DNA from: Zasmidium citrigriseum
Lineage: Eukaryota > Ascomycota > Dothideomycetes > Mycosphaerellales > Mycosphaerellaceae
Direction: 5' to 3'
Assembly (NCBI GenBank): GCA_002786025.1
Contig: NHNW01000024.1
Location: 124,001 to 188,000 of the forward strand
DNA length: 64,000 nt
How positions within the stretch are numbered: the stretch's first letter is position 1; the number at the start of each line of letters is the position of its first letter. A program made the position numbers and the translations under genes. Below, piece by piece: positions 52,501 through 62,375 of the stretch. The notes below the pieces were generated by a model. That model did not search any database, was not told the DNA's origin, and saw only the letters and a program-made list of their open reading frames with translations.

Positions 52501-53148
52501 TGTTCCACTTGTGAAAAGTATGACAATCGTGTCATCGGCAGCCACAACATCTGGGGTATCCGGAGGGGTTGGATCGCCAGACATGACACTTGACAGGAGA
52601 TTCCAGGGATGTATTGTCTCTGCTCCAGATGCTGACAAGGTCATCCTGACAGGTATCGACGACATCAGTTTCTCGGACAGGCTTTGCTCGAGCTGGCTGG
52701 CGATCAGCAAGTCGGCGCTGATGACCACAACAGGGCTGACAAGATCCAGCATGTGGTTGATCTCTTCGGTCCTTGTGGCAATCTTTGGGTTGATCGGAAC
52801 GAACGGCGAATGTAGGTAGGCCGACGCCCAGTACAGTAGAGCCCATTCTGCCTGGTTGTTGATGAGCGCTGCAATCGGCCTCCGTTCGATGTGTGTCAAT
52901 CTGTTCAGGGCAGTCGCGAGGCGTCTAGCCCCACGATCCAGATCGGCATATGACCATTGGAGGTAGTCCTTGTCGACATGCTGGCTGCCCACCCAGCGGA
53001 AGGTGCTGGGCGACTGGTGCTTGGCGATGAGGGCAGTTGCGTTTGGCTGGGCGTTGACGACGTCCTGGAAGAGCTGCAGGTGGGAGGTCTGTCGACTGCC
53101 GACCTCTGGACCGTACTCGATGGAGGCAGGAGGAGCTGTTTCACCCAT
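49591..53148 (-). CDS. NRPS-like enzyme: adenylation, carrier and condensation-like domains (1185 aa)
   Basis: Intronless single-module protein. Adenylation motifs: A3 FTSGTTSLPKP near 212-222, A5 SYGMTE at 351-356, A7 ITGD near 439, A8 GRYKDMIIRGGEN at 455-467 and A10 PSTASGKIRK at 547-556 with its lysine. A carrier-type segment follows; the likely pantetheine serine lies in ESFADSLMMMQ near 610, a weak match to the usual F-x-x-x-GG-x-S. The last 450 residues resemble a condensation domain: the H-H-x-x-x-D-G position reads SHSVNDM at 831-837, keeping the second His and the Asp but not the first His or Gly. The order resembles fungal one-module synthetases; an acyl- or aryl-CoA ligase-like origin of the A domain is also possible. 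Product unknown; no other biosynthetic genes adjoin. The MULE starts about 0.9 kb from its 5' end. Confidence 0.82.
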   Translation of the reverse strand: MGETAPPASIEYGPEVGSRQTSHLQLFQDVVNAQPNATALIAKHQSPSTFRWVGSQHVDKDYLQWSYADLDRGARRLATALNRLTHIERRPIAALINNQAEWALLYWASAYLHSPFVPINPKIATRTEEINHMLDLVSPVVVISADLLIASQLEQSLSEKLMSSIPVRMTLSASGAETIHPWNLLSSVMSGDPTPPDTPDVVAADDTIVILFTSGTTSLPKPCALTSFQCLNAALGYMDSQKINSSHRFVQHLPGFHSYGIGWSLGLWLKGGLIIYPSESFEAQATLECFDQLKATHMGLVPTTAQAILAHSTFAKTDLSSLVSVDISGAGVLPSLVDACTAALKVPSTTSYGMTESPGTATWGVDEGSVLRDGEVMSGRPVRNAVMKICEPGTRDVIPRGQFGELHNGGPQVIPHYMDPRVSTKDFYQDDKGVRWIITGDQAVMDQDGAVRITGRYKDMIIRGGENISPASIEDYLTKKEGVFTAYVVGAPDDMAGEVPIAVITTTGDNDINLSEMKQDVTRDLGAAFAPKMILHLKKDLGLDAFPSTASGKIRKVELAKIVRDYLKEQAEAGLDKSGSTIDSLIAIWKMISGTDGLLPSTLIESFADSLMMMQLSGMVRKELDRDITVEDFKLCETIQSQADLIESRPLKSAVVVKPMREGPPTIHDMPHAHDDMELFNQTQTSVTELLAPLGIKWDDVEDVIPLPDWDAIFCHRSRPSSWNLRFSYNAPVDASALEGAVKASLEFHPTMRSMALEQDGETLLVTVRSSEEWFKASITTGWAVQTKEDLNTLLLDDPVYDNASAPGPLVRFHIARILSDGTSGLVLVASHSVNDMSMTKVWLEDIVNLLTGEGTVGHHAQFKDYATAFFDHRDGLEADNGISYWATKHQGISLLPETSYWPPQRAPEWFKGVDSGWSRWNGTKARRGERSVAQSEKVKAQKGIRRMVKVDDILKLKAEHNVPVFMLVKAAIAVMNISKTGGKEAIFGTINAARTWPFSSDYTALEREAYTGNPLDISGCTTEYVLDRIPVGTSKSILAFMQQVTKDEEQNSSFAHTPFFRIVDRLRDPLSADDTRTFAERERDAESILPLIRRQSFNWLPTAPTAQNPKGLRFQEMLTRMDNGLTITGFLADDKRSVALSFSWDAEHLSFVEAERALDDLVGLVDKMGKEENWGSSVGDLMRM

Positions 53149-54052
53149 GGTGACCCAAGGAGAAGACAGTGCGACGTGATGGCAACGAAGCCAGACTCAA
53201 TGGATCCGCTCTGGCAGGACTGGGGAGGCCTATGTACTGCTCATGCCGGCTGGATTCTGCGCGGGAGTGTGCTATCGCCACACGTGCTGGCAGCCGGGGT
53301 CCGTTGGGAAGGGCCGCGGGCATGCGAGTGGGCACTGGTGACTGCAAGACGGGGCCAGTATTGGGCAGGGCACAAACGAGTCAGCTATACTTATCGCATC
53401 GGATCTGTACGCGACGGAGGCTAACCCAGGGCGATCAAGCTTTGGGGAAGAGGACACGGCGAGGGCGCGAAGCTCGCCAAGGGCGTGCCGTTTCACGAAA
53501 AGGCCTTCTGCAACCGTTCCATTGCCGCTTCCCTGCAGCGCTGCCATATCGGTGACGACGCAGTTTCTCAGACACAGCGAACGTGCTTCGCGCAGCACCG
53601 GAGGACGCGGTGGCACGGCGGCCGTGGAATGCTGCTTGGCGGGGCAGCGTCCTTTGTCCATCGTCGCCGTTATAGATCTTTGCGCAGAAATAATTCAGCA
53701 GCAGCGCGCGGAGGCCCCGTCCGGCTGGGCTTCGCTGGGATCAAGCGAGAGCAGTTCGTGTGTGGTGGAGCAAGAGTCAGATTCAGACGCTGAGGACCCG
53801 CACGGGTGCATGCCCCTTAATCTGTCTGGTGAAGATTGCATGGATGCGACTGCTTCGAGAGCGCAGCGCCACGAGTGCTGGGGTAGCAAGTAATATGTGC
53901 AGCGTGCGTGTGCGCTGGCCGGGCGTATGGCCATCTCGCACGAATGCGCAGATAGATAACGAGGCTGCACAGTGGTGACGGGGTGAAGTGCAGGCCAGCG
54001 GTCGCCAGCTCGACGCGGACCAAAGACTGGGCTCCATCGGCGCGCAGCACGC
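53149..54052. other. upstream region of the NRPS-like gene, normal base composition
   Basis: GC-rich with ordinary numbers of CA and TG dinucleotides, so RIP has not spread from the transposon. Open frames here look like shadows. It ends at the transposon's target duplication. Confidence 0.5.
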
Positions 54053-54061
54053 AAGGTGATG
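54053..54061. repeat. 9-base target-site duplication, left
   Basis: AAGGTGATG directly precedes the left inverted repeat and recurs directly after the right one. Nine bases is the usual duplication length of Mutator-like elements. Confidence 0.92.
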
Positions 54062-54106
54062 GGGGATTGCTAACGAGCAATTGAAGGATTGCTAATTGGC
54101 AATTGA
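54062..54106. repeat. terminal inverted repeat, left (45 bases)
   Basis: Identical, as reverse complement, to 57557-57601. It is built from two related 21-22-base halves each beginning GGATTGCTAA, and each half contains an ATTGC...GCAAT mini-palindrome. Confidence 0.95.
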
Positions 54107-54489
54107 TACCAATATCTCCGGTATGGGACTGTATTAGCTTTATCCCAAATATCAGCGATTTCCCCATAGTAAATCGTTATCTTGGCGGGACACGCCTTCG
54201 TCGCGTCCCGCACCTAAATTTCTTCCCTTACCTTATCTATTAATATATCGATATTGCCGCCTTCTAAGGTATTATTACTTATTACTATTATTAATCCGAT
54301 ATCTACGCCTTTATCTAGACTATTAACTGCCTCTTAAGTCGCCTACGAGGAGTCGATATTACTGTCGTAAGGCTAGCACTTTAGTAACGAGTTTAGAGAC
54401 CTCTTTATAAGCGACTTCTTTTAAGATCTCGGCTTCTTCGACGATATCGACGACGACGGCGATAAGAGCGATAGCGTTAATAGTAGATT

Positions 54490-56900
54490 TAATAAGGAAG
54501 TGTCTACCGAGCCGCCTAAATCGTTAGGTATCGCCGAACTCGATAGACTCGATAAGAATAATAATAATAGTACTAAGGAAGCTCCTACTACCGCTATAAC
54601 TCGTCTTAATATCGAAGAAGTTACTACTACCGCCGCTATAACGATAACGGATAAGGACGCTCCTTACGAGATAGATTCTAAGTAAGAGGAGGTTATTAAT
54701 CGGCCGCTAGCGAATCTACTAGAAGGTAAGCGATATAGCTCTATAGAGCGTACCTTTAACGCTATCTAGGCGTAGGCTAGTAATTATAGCTATACTATAA
54801 GTCTTAAGAGCGGCAATCGATCGATTCGGCCTAAGATAAGAGGATAATAGGTTAGTAGGTTAATTAAGTACTTATAGAGCGGCCTACTATTAGCTTATAA
54901 GAAGAGGAAGCGGCCTAGTATAGTATTAAGCCGTATTAACTATTAATAGAAGTGTACTATTCGTAACGCCGGTAATAGCTACTAGGTTATAGGCTCGTCG
55001 AGAGAGTAGTATAACTACCCTACCTACGATACCGACGCCTTTATAACTTACCGCCGCCGCTAGAGGAAGCGAGTCGCTATCGAGAAGTAGGTAATAGACG
55101 ACCTTAATAGTAATGTAAGCGCGTAGTCGACGTTGTTAAGGTTATAGTAAGATTAAGGAAGTTATTAGTTATCCTTATCGTCGTTACGTACTACCGCGTT
55201 ATCTTCGCGGCTAGCCTATTAACTACCCTACTTCTAGACTTTATCTAATTAATATTATAGGTTTATAGTCTATTAAAGATATCTATAACGTCCGCTAGGC
55301 CTACCGGAAGACGATCTAAGGAGATATAACTACGCCTAACGCCCTCGAGAAGATTTTAAAGGATAATAGCTATCTATATATAGTATAGAAGGTAGAAAGG
55401 GGGCCCGATAAGGGGACTATTAACAAGCTATTAATTCTTAACCCTTAGATACTAGAACTATATAAACTCTACCCTAAGTATATTATTATAGACAATACGT
55501 ATAAGACTAATCGATATAATAGGCCGCTCTTTAACTTCTCCGCGGGTACGAGCTATAGCGACATAATACCCCTTAGGTACTATATTATAGGCAAAGAGGA
55601 TAAAGTATCCTTTACCTAGGTGTTTAAGTAGTTTAAGAAGCTTCTCGTAGATAATAACTATCTACTACCAAACCTATAGGTTACTAATCGTAATAGGGGG
55701 TATATAAACGCTCTCGATAGGGTGTTTCCGAATACTCTCTCCTTAATCTACTACTAGTACGTATATAAGAACGTATAGGCTTAGGCTCGTAAGGTCTTTA
55801 AGATATAGCTAATCTACGACGATTACGGCAAAATCTCGTACTACGAAGACTTAGAAGACTACGTAGCGTACGTCGAAACCTTCTAGTAGGTAGTTAACGC
55901 TAAATCGATCTCTACCTTTAACGACTATAACGATAAGCTAGCTACTATAAACTAAGATCTATAGGTCTATATTAACCGAGAATACTAGCCCTATAAAGAG
56001 AAGTTAGTTTATTGCTTCTAGTAGTACAAATTTACTTACTACGGCTAAGTAGTTACCTCTCGAGTTAAGGGTACTTATTTAACGATAAAGAAGTAGATTT
56101 CTAGTAAGCGTTATAATATCCTTACGCTCTTTATAAAGCTTATACCTTAGTAGCGGCTTAAGTATAGTAAGATTTATGCTTATATTAAGCGTAAGAAGCT
56201 AAAGGTGCCCTATACCTACCGTAATCTATTATTTTAGAAGGTTAATAATAAGATCTATCGTAAGCTACTTAACCTTAGAAAGAATTAATACTAGCTAGCC
56301 GTCGACGAGCTTATAAAGGTTAATAAGGGCGAGTATAAGCGCTCGGTTTACAATTACTAATTTAGAAAGGTATAGGGTATTATCTATAAGTACGAGATTA
56401 TAGATACTATCGAAGCGACTAGCTCCTTCGCCTTCGAGCCTTATTACTTCGATAGGTACTAGTATATCGATAAGGCGGCCGCTCTAGTATACTAAATAAT
56501 TACTATTAAGCGTACTAACGAGCTAACTACCCTACCTAATAATCGCTATAGATAAGCGATAGTAAGAGTATCTACTCGAGCTAGCTAAGCGTCTACTTAA
56601 CCTTATTATTACGGCTAAGCTAATACTCGCGAGCCTTCTAGCTTTAAATATTAAGACTTAAATTATCTAGCTAGTTAAGTACTAAGGAGTAGCCGCGGCG
56701 GCTATAGAAGGGGTAGACGAGGTAGACGAGGTAGATAGTAGTAACCTATATTAACCTTATAGCTATAGTTATAACTCTCTCGGATCTATATACCCTTATA
56801 CTAATAGGTATAGTAAGAACTATAGTAACTATTAGGCTAGCTACTCGCTCTACGGCTAATATTATATATAGAGGCGGCCTTTAGAGCGACCTATATAGAC
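54490..56900 (+). pseudogene. MULE transposase remnant
   Basis: The clearest part (about 55440-55830) reads KYIIIDNTYKTNRYNRPLF, then further blocks with stops where Gln or Trp codons are expected and Tyr where Cys or His are expected, including the family's conserved W-H-x-N-K-N position, which reads stop-Y-V-Y-K-N. This residue shift is what CpA/TpG-to-TpA change produces. Upstream around 54500-54685 an open stretch rich in Asn, Thr and Ile (NNNNSTKEAPTTAITRLNIE) lies in another frame; it may be an N-terminal exon or a second reading frame. Limits are approximate. Not expressible as an intact protein. Confidence 0.85.
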
Positions 56901-57556
56901 GTACTACCCCCCTCTAGGTAGTAGTAGTTTAATAACCTCTAGAGATAGGTAATAGGACCCTCTAGGGCACCCCCTATAGCTCTACCCCTCTCTACCGCTC
57001 TAGTATAGCGTTAGTAGCACCCCTAGGGGGTGCTAGTAGGGCGCTTAATATACGAGGAGCTAGTCCTTTACTTACGGTAGTACTAATATACTAGCTATAG
57101 TAATTAATACTAAGATTACGTAGATTTAACGCGAGAATTATACGATAATTAATAGTAGTTTCTCGGCCTCTAATTAGCTAACGCTAGAAATAGCGGCAAT
57201 CGACGATTTAAGCTAGTTTAAGGGTTACGAAGGTTGTAGTAAGCCGCCGTAAGCTAGCTCTAGAAAGCTAGCTAGATATACGACTAGATTATACTTATAA
57301 TATAACTACCTAACGGCTATATATTTAATATACTATAAGAGGCTATTATATATATTATTGTTACCTTCCGCTCTTATATAAACGTACTCTTAATATACGT
57401 TATTGTAATAGTATAGGCTAGTAGGGGAAATCTAGCTTTAGATACTACTTACGACGAGGGATTAAAGATTTAGCTTCGAAAGCGTAGTAGCTACGCGATT
57501 ATACAACTTTGTATGTAATTTACAGCGGAATCTACATATAACGGTATGTTACAGGT

Positions 57557-57601
57557 TCAATTGCCAATTAGCAATCCTTCAATTGCTCGTTAGCAATCCC
57601 C
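57557..57601. repeat. terminal inverted repeat, right (45 bases)
   Basis: Perfect reverse complement of 54062-54106; its CA and TG dinucleotides are unmutated. Confidence 0.95.
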
Positions 57602-57610
57602 AAGGTGATG
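57602..57610. repeat. 9-base target-site duplication, right
   Basis: AAGGTGATG, identical to the copy on the left side. An unbroken 9-base match indicates that the flanks have not changed since insertion. Confidence 0.92.
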
Positions 57611-58549
57611 TTGCGAAGGCACAACGCTGTCAGCCACACCCGCCGCCCGTCCAGGCCAATCTAAGCCGCATTCGGAGGATTTTCAACGGCACCTGCAAGG
57701 AACACCCGAGCTGCCGAGCGAAGGTTCATCGCGCGCGGGAGTCTGTTTCGACGCCTCCTTACGCTGCTGTGAGACTCCATCGCCAGCGTGCATGCCGCAC
57801 AAACGCCTCCTCCAGATGCCCATGAGCCGTCACCGCCATGACGATTGTCGAACAGCAGCAGCTCCACGCCGACGGCTACACGCTCACATGCACACAGCTG
57901 CCCGTGCTGCCACCCACATCGGGCGGGCAGGGAATTTAGCTGGCGACCCACCCGGACGCAGGACCTGACTGGTGAAACGGAGGCATCGTGTGCTAAATGT
58001 GGCAGTTGATATCGCCCTACTATCCGCGCTAGAACTATCTGCTGCACATCATGCCAGCCGACCCAGTCCCGCCGCCTAGCCCTGCCCGTACGCGAACACC
58101 CATTGCCATGTGAGGCCGTTCCCAAGCGCTTCCAAGCTTCCACTTTGTATCTGCAGCTCGTTCATGCGTGTGCAGTGCTCCCGCCCGTCGGCTGTGCTCG
58201 TATACCGCTGGCCAACATCCTTCGGAACCTGCGTTTGCCTTATCGCTTGCAACATTGAACTTTCTTGATCCAGCAATTTCACCAAGCACCTAGACTTCCG
58301 ATTGCCGGGCCTCAACACTTTCGCGTGGGATCCCATCACTACGGTCACCTCACTTCTCGCGCGAGCACCTTTTCAGCCTCTCCTGGGCTCCCATCGGCAG
58401 TTATCTCTCGGACGAATTGTTTCCGTCGCCGGGGCCCTGACTGGCGGCAAACTGGCGGAGTCTATCCCTTCACTTGAGATGTGAGACGGTCACAGTCTGA
58501 GGCCGTACCAGATCGACGTTCGCTCCTGTGTATCAGGCTATCGTTCAGC
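57611..58549. other. upstream region of the MFS transporter
   Basis: Normal CA/TG content resumes here. The transporter frame is open upstream to an ATG at 58481, but the better start is 58550. Confidence 0.5.
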
Positions 58550-60312
58550 ATGGCTCACCAGGAAGATGACTTTCACTTTCAGATGCGGGAGTCCCCGTTT
58601 CACTCTAGAGATGCGTCGTTTGCGTCGAACTGGCAGACTCACTCCCGAGACGTATCTGGCGCTTCTGGCTTCCGACCAGTGACACAGGACTCCTTTCGAC
58701 CATACCAAGCAGGAGATTTTGCAGACTCCACGAGACACCTCGTGCCCCAGATCAATGAGCCAATCGACGACCGATCCCCGACACGACATTCGTTCAACCT
58801 TGCGTCGCCTACGCAGCAGAGCTTCCTACCCAAAGATGTTCGCCGCCACTACAGTCCTCCAGAATCTCCTGGCTACCATCCTGGATTCCCAGGTCCCGAA
58901 TCACCGGGCACTCCAAATCAGCACACATGGCCTCTGCATGGCTCTCCACTGGCAGTTCCGGAAAATGCTCAATACCGTCCAGAAAGCCGGCAGTCTTCTA
59001 TATCTAAGGAGTATGTTCAGCCACCGAAGCTCGAAGCTCCGCCAAAGCCAATGGGGCCTCCAGGCGGACCACCTCCTGATGGCGGGACGACAGCATGGTT
59101 GCAAGTTCTCGGTGGCTACTTCCTGTTCTTCAATACTTGGGGACTGATCAATGCGTTTGGCGTGTTCCAGACCTACTACAAAGCGACGTTGATTTCAGAC
59201 GAATCCAACTCGACCATTGCCTGGATTGGGACTTTGACCTCCTTTCTCCTCTGTGCATCGCCCATCTCATGGGGTCCGATCTTCGACATTGGCTCACCGA
59301 GACTTCTGGTCATCTTCGGCTCGATCTCTGTCGTCTTTGGAATCATGATGACTTCCCTCTGCAAAGAGTACTACCAGCTCATGTACGTATCCCGAAATCC
59401 TCCCACTACATCCACTAACCCCCCCGCAGGCTAGCCCAAGGAATCTGCTGCGGCGTTGGCGGCGGCGCTCTGTTCATAACAGCAACCTCCGTCCTCCCCT
59501 CCTACTTCAGCAAAAAGCGCGCTCTAGCCATGGGAATCTCCGCCTCCGGCTCCTCCCTCGGCGGCGTCGTCTACCCGATAATCTTCACCTACGTCCAACC
59601 CACCATAGGTTTCGGCTGGGCCGTCCGCATAATCGGCTTCATCGCAATCCTAACCCTCTTAATCCCCATAATCGTCATCAAACCCCGCGCCAAACCCCCC
59701 GGCCGCCGCAAAATCTTCGACACCTCCATCCTCAAGGAACTTCCCTTCGAAATCATGAACCTCGCGACTTTCTTCGGTTTCGTCGGCCAATACATCCCCT
59801 ACTTCTTCATCGAGCAGTTCGCCGCGAACCATGGCATGGGTCTCGAATTCTGGATGTTGATCTTCCTCAATGTCGGCTCGATTCCCGGAAGAATCATCCC
59901 CTCCCTCATCGCGGATAAATACTTCCATCCCCTGAAAGTCCTCGCCTGTACAACCGGCGCCGCGACGCTTCTGGCGTTCTGCTGGATCGCCATCAAGCAC
60001 AGCACCGCGGGCCTGATCGTCTGGTGTTTCCTCTACGGTTTCTGCTCAGGGGCTTTCGTCTCTCTGCAAGGTGCCGCTGTGGCGTCTATGACGAGCGATT
60101 TGAGGACTATTGGGACCAGATTTGGTATTAATATGTTCGCTGGAGCTCTTGGCATCCTCATTGGAAGTCCGGTCGGAGGCGCCATCTTTCCAGAGAGTTG
60201 GCCTGGTGCGCAGAGTTTTTGTGGGGCGACGCTTTTGTTGGCTACGTTGGCGGTTGTGGCGACGTATGTTAGTTGGCAGAGGACGAAGAGGAGGGGGCCT
60301 GGTGGGAAGTGA
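58550..60312 (+). CDS. MFS transporter, monocarboxylate (MCT) type (571 aa)
   Basis: Exons 58550-59382 and 59430-60312, joined in QL-M-LAQG. A polar, Pro/Ser-rich cytosolic N-terminus of about 180 residues precedes helix 1 (GGTTAWLQVLGGYFLFFNTWGLINAFGVFQ), which matches the monocarboxylate-porter signature of fungal MCTs. Later pieces are typical too: GICCGVGGGALFITATSVLPSYFSKKRALAMGISASGSSLGGVVYP and LRTIGTRFGINMFAGALGILIGSPVGGAI. Members move carboxylates, riboflavin or related compounds; the substrate is unknown. The start is the ATG at 58550 (MAHQEDDFHFQ); an ATG 23 codons upstream is less likely. Confidence 0.92.
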
Positions 60313-61248
60313 GCGTCTTGACTTGATGCTGGTTGGTTGGGTACTGCGGGTGGTGGGTTTCGTGGTTTCTGTTATGTCCTGATGAGTATCTCGTAGTGTG
60401 TATTGGTAGTCCTGGGACATATATGGATGGGCATATTGCAACGACAGAAAGCATGGCGTTAGCAGGGAAGGGCTGCTGCATATAGACACGGGGAAACAGA
60501 TATGATAATTGATTAAGAACGCTGATGTCGCGTCTCTTCCCATTTTGATGTGATTTGTAGAAGAACAGAGTGAGTCCCAAACGCACCGGGCGAACGAAAC
60601 TCACTTGTCCAAGGAGCTGAAGGCAGGGTATAGAAAGCGGAAGCACAGAAAAAGCAAAAACTCGGGGGTATATCTCCAAAACCAACACCTCTTCCCTTCC
60701 CTCTCCCTTTCCCATCTCATTCCATACATTTGGGGTATCCGGCTCTTCCTCATTCGTACAGCTTGGTCCGCATTACGTTGGGATGCGCTGTCCATGATCT
60801 GTCGTCTGCGAATCAAACCCAGATGCCTTCCCGATTCTCGCCCGTTCCTGTATGCCCCGTGTCGAACGCCGTCGCTTTTGAACCCATGAATCTGATGCGA
60901 AACAGATCTTTTTACTAATACATGCTGCTGTACACAAGTGATGTGCATGCTGTGCGAGAAACGAGTTATTTCGGAGTTGTCCGTCTCCGCATTGAGGAGG
61001 TTCGGTTGGGCGTGGATTAATAGTCGGAGAACTCTCCTCGCCTGCTTTGGATGGATTGTGAGTTTGCGTTCTTGTTTTGAGTCGAAGAGGTTGATTGGTT
61101 GATTTGGCTGGCCTCATCTGTTCGAACAGAGCCTGGGTTAGTGCCTGATATGAGGCTGGCGGGGACGCTGGCAGCCGTGGAAACATCACTGAAGTGGATG
61201 CTCACAGCTGCCGGCTTATTGCCCGGAGAGAAGAAAGTCTGATGAGGC
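60313..61248. other. convergent intergenic region
   Basis: 3' flanks of the transporter and of the minus-strand membrane protein. It may contain a small last exon of the latter (61017-61041). Confidence 0.4.
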
Positions 61249-61863
61249 TTACCTGTATCCACTACTCCTCCTCGTCTTTCTCCTCGGCGGTGGAACTCCC
61301 ACGCTCGAATGCTCCTCGATTACCTCCACAATGTCATCTCCTTCGACCCTCCTCTCCGGCGGTGGCCGGCTTTCGTCCACAAGGATCGTTTCTCGTATCC
61401 GACTCGGCTCTCGTGGTGGAGGCACGCTGTCACGGATTATCCGTTCTTGCCGAACGACTCGTTCTCGCCGGGGCGATCGGCTCGTCATCTCGGTCCGACG
61501 GCTTCGTCTCGTGGCCCGACTTCTTGATCTTCGTCGCACAACGACGTCTTCTTCCGTGAGAGCGGTTGATCGGATGAAACCTGATCCGGAGCTCAAGATC
61601 CATAGTAGCCAGATCAGTAGCAGGAAGCCAGCAACACTGCCTAGCACGATGCCAACGACTGCGCCAGGTGCCGGACCGGCATTGAGGCCTTGGTATTGGG
61701 TGGGAATGGCGAGGATACCGCCATTCTGTCGAGGAAGTATGCGTGGTATTCTCTTCCAGAGCTGTGTAGCCGAATGCGCAGCCTTGGTTGCCAGTTGCCG
61801 AGCTTCGAGGATGCGGGTGTCTGCGTCGCGGTGGTGGAGGAGTTGCGGCGGAAGGGCCGGCAT
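61249..61863 (-). CDS. single-pass membrane protein with Arg-rich cytosolic tail (204 aa)
   Basis: The conserved-looking core is RILPRQNGGILAIPTQYQGLN, then a Gly/Ala/Leu transmembrane segment (GAVVGIVLGSVAGFLLLIWLLWIL), then a basic, Arg/Ser/Pro-rich tail with VEVIEEHSS near the end. Similar small one-helix proteins occur widely in filamentous ascomycetes without a known role. The start MPALPPQLL at 61863 is preferred; the frame is open further upstream but low-complexity. The stop overlaps a good donor (TACAG|GTAAGC at 61252), and splicing to 61041 would replace the last codon and stop with a short RGEFSDY end. No signal peptide; topology by the positive-inside rule puts the tail in the cytosol. 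Confidence 0.65.
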   Translation of the reverse strand: MPALPPQLLHHRDADTRILEARQLATKAAHSATQLWKRIPRILPRQNGGILAIPTQYQGLNAGPAPGAVVGIVLGSVAGFLLLIWLLWILSSGSGFIRSTALTEEDVVVRRRSRSRATRRSRRTEMTSRSPRRERVVRQERIIRDSVPPPREPSRIRETILVDESRPPPERRVEGDDIVEVIEEHSSVGVPPPRRKTRRSSGYR

Positions 61864-62375
61864 GGCTCGCGGGAGCAGCTGCGAACAGCTATAGCGGTCG
61901 CGGCGGTATAGCGGCGGTGAGGAGGAGTTTGGGAGTGCAGCGGCGCGAGCAGAACGAGGCCGAGAGCTTGATCTTGTTGTTGTGCTGCAGCTGCGGCGAC
62001 GGGGATCTCGTTGGTGGGGTGAGGTCGGCTGCGGGATGTCCGAGCCGAGCGGGATGGAGGCGATGTTCGAGATTGTTGCTGCTTTGCTAGCGATGGATGT
62101 TCGAGATGGTATGTACACAACGAGCGACGCAATGGTGGGAAAGTAGTGTATTGGAGGGAGAGGGAGAGTGTAGGGTGGAAACTCAGCGCTGTCGCGGGAA
62201 ACGTGTGCCTGCCCGACGACTCGTCATGGCAGTCTGGAGATGGCTGGGAGCGCGTGGCTGGGAGCTGCTGAAACACCACACCACCGACCAACACTTCTTC
62301 ATTCGCGCGCTATAAATGCCCAACGGCCTGGCAACCTCACATCCCATCCACCGTCTTACAAACACCGGGTCCTCG
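61864..62375. promoter_or_regulatory. divergent upstream region with TATA box
   Basis: TATAAA at 62311-62316 lies 65 bases before the ATG at 62376 and coincides with the upstream ATG at 62316, which argues for the later start of the next gene. Confidence 0.5.

Larger units (their letters stand above)
54062..57601 (+). mobile_element. complete Mutator-like (MULE) DNA transposon, RIP-mutated interior
   Basis: A 3540-base unit bounded by perfect 45-base inverted repeats and a 9-base target duplication. From about 54211 to 57500 CA and TG dinucleotides are nearly absent: the 120 bases 55261-55380 contain none, yet contain seven CG. This is the pattern left by repeat-induced point mutation (CpA to TpA on both strands). 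Translation of the plus strand from 55491 gives the transposase core DNTYKTNRYNRPL typical of fungal MULEs of the Hop type, interrupted by stops. Outer rims of about 150 bases (left) and 100 bases (right) escape the mutation. Confidence 0.92.

Noticed and set aside
54500..54685. 61-codon open frame inside the MULE treated as a gene
   Set aside because: It begins at GTG, lies in RIP-mutated DNA and is most simply part of the dead transposase or its leader.
54211..57500. AT-rich centromere-like or foreign segment
   Set aside because: Boundaries are exact inverted repeats with a target duplication, and CG dinucleotides remain frequent; it is a RIP-mutated transposon.
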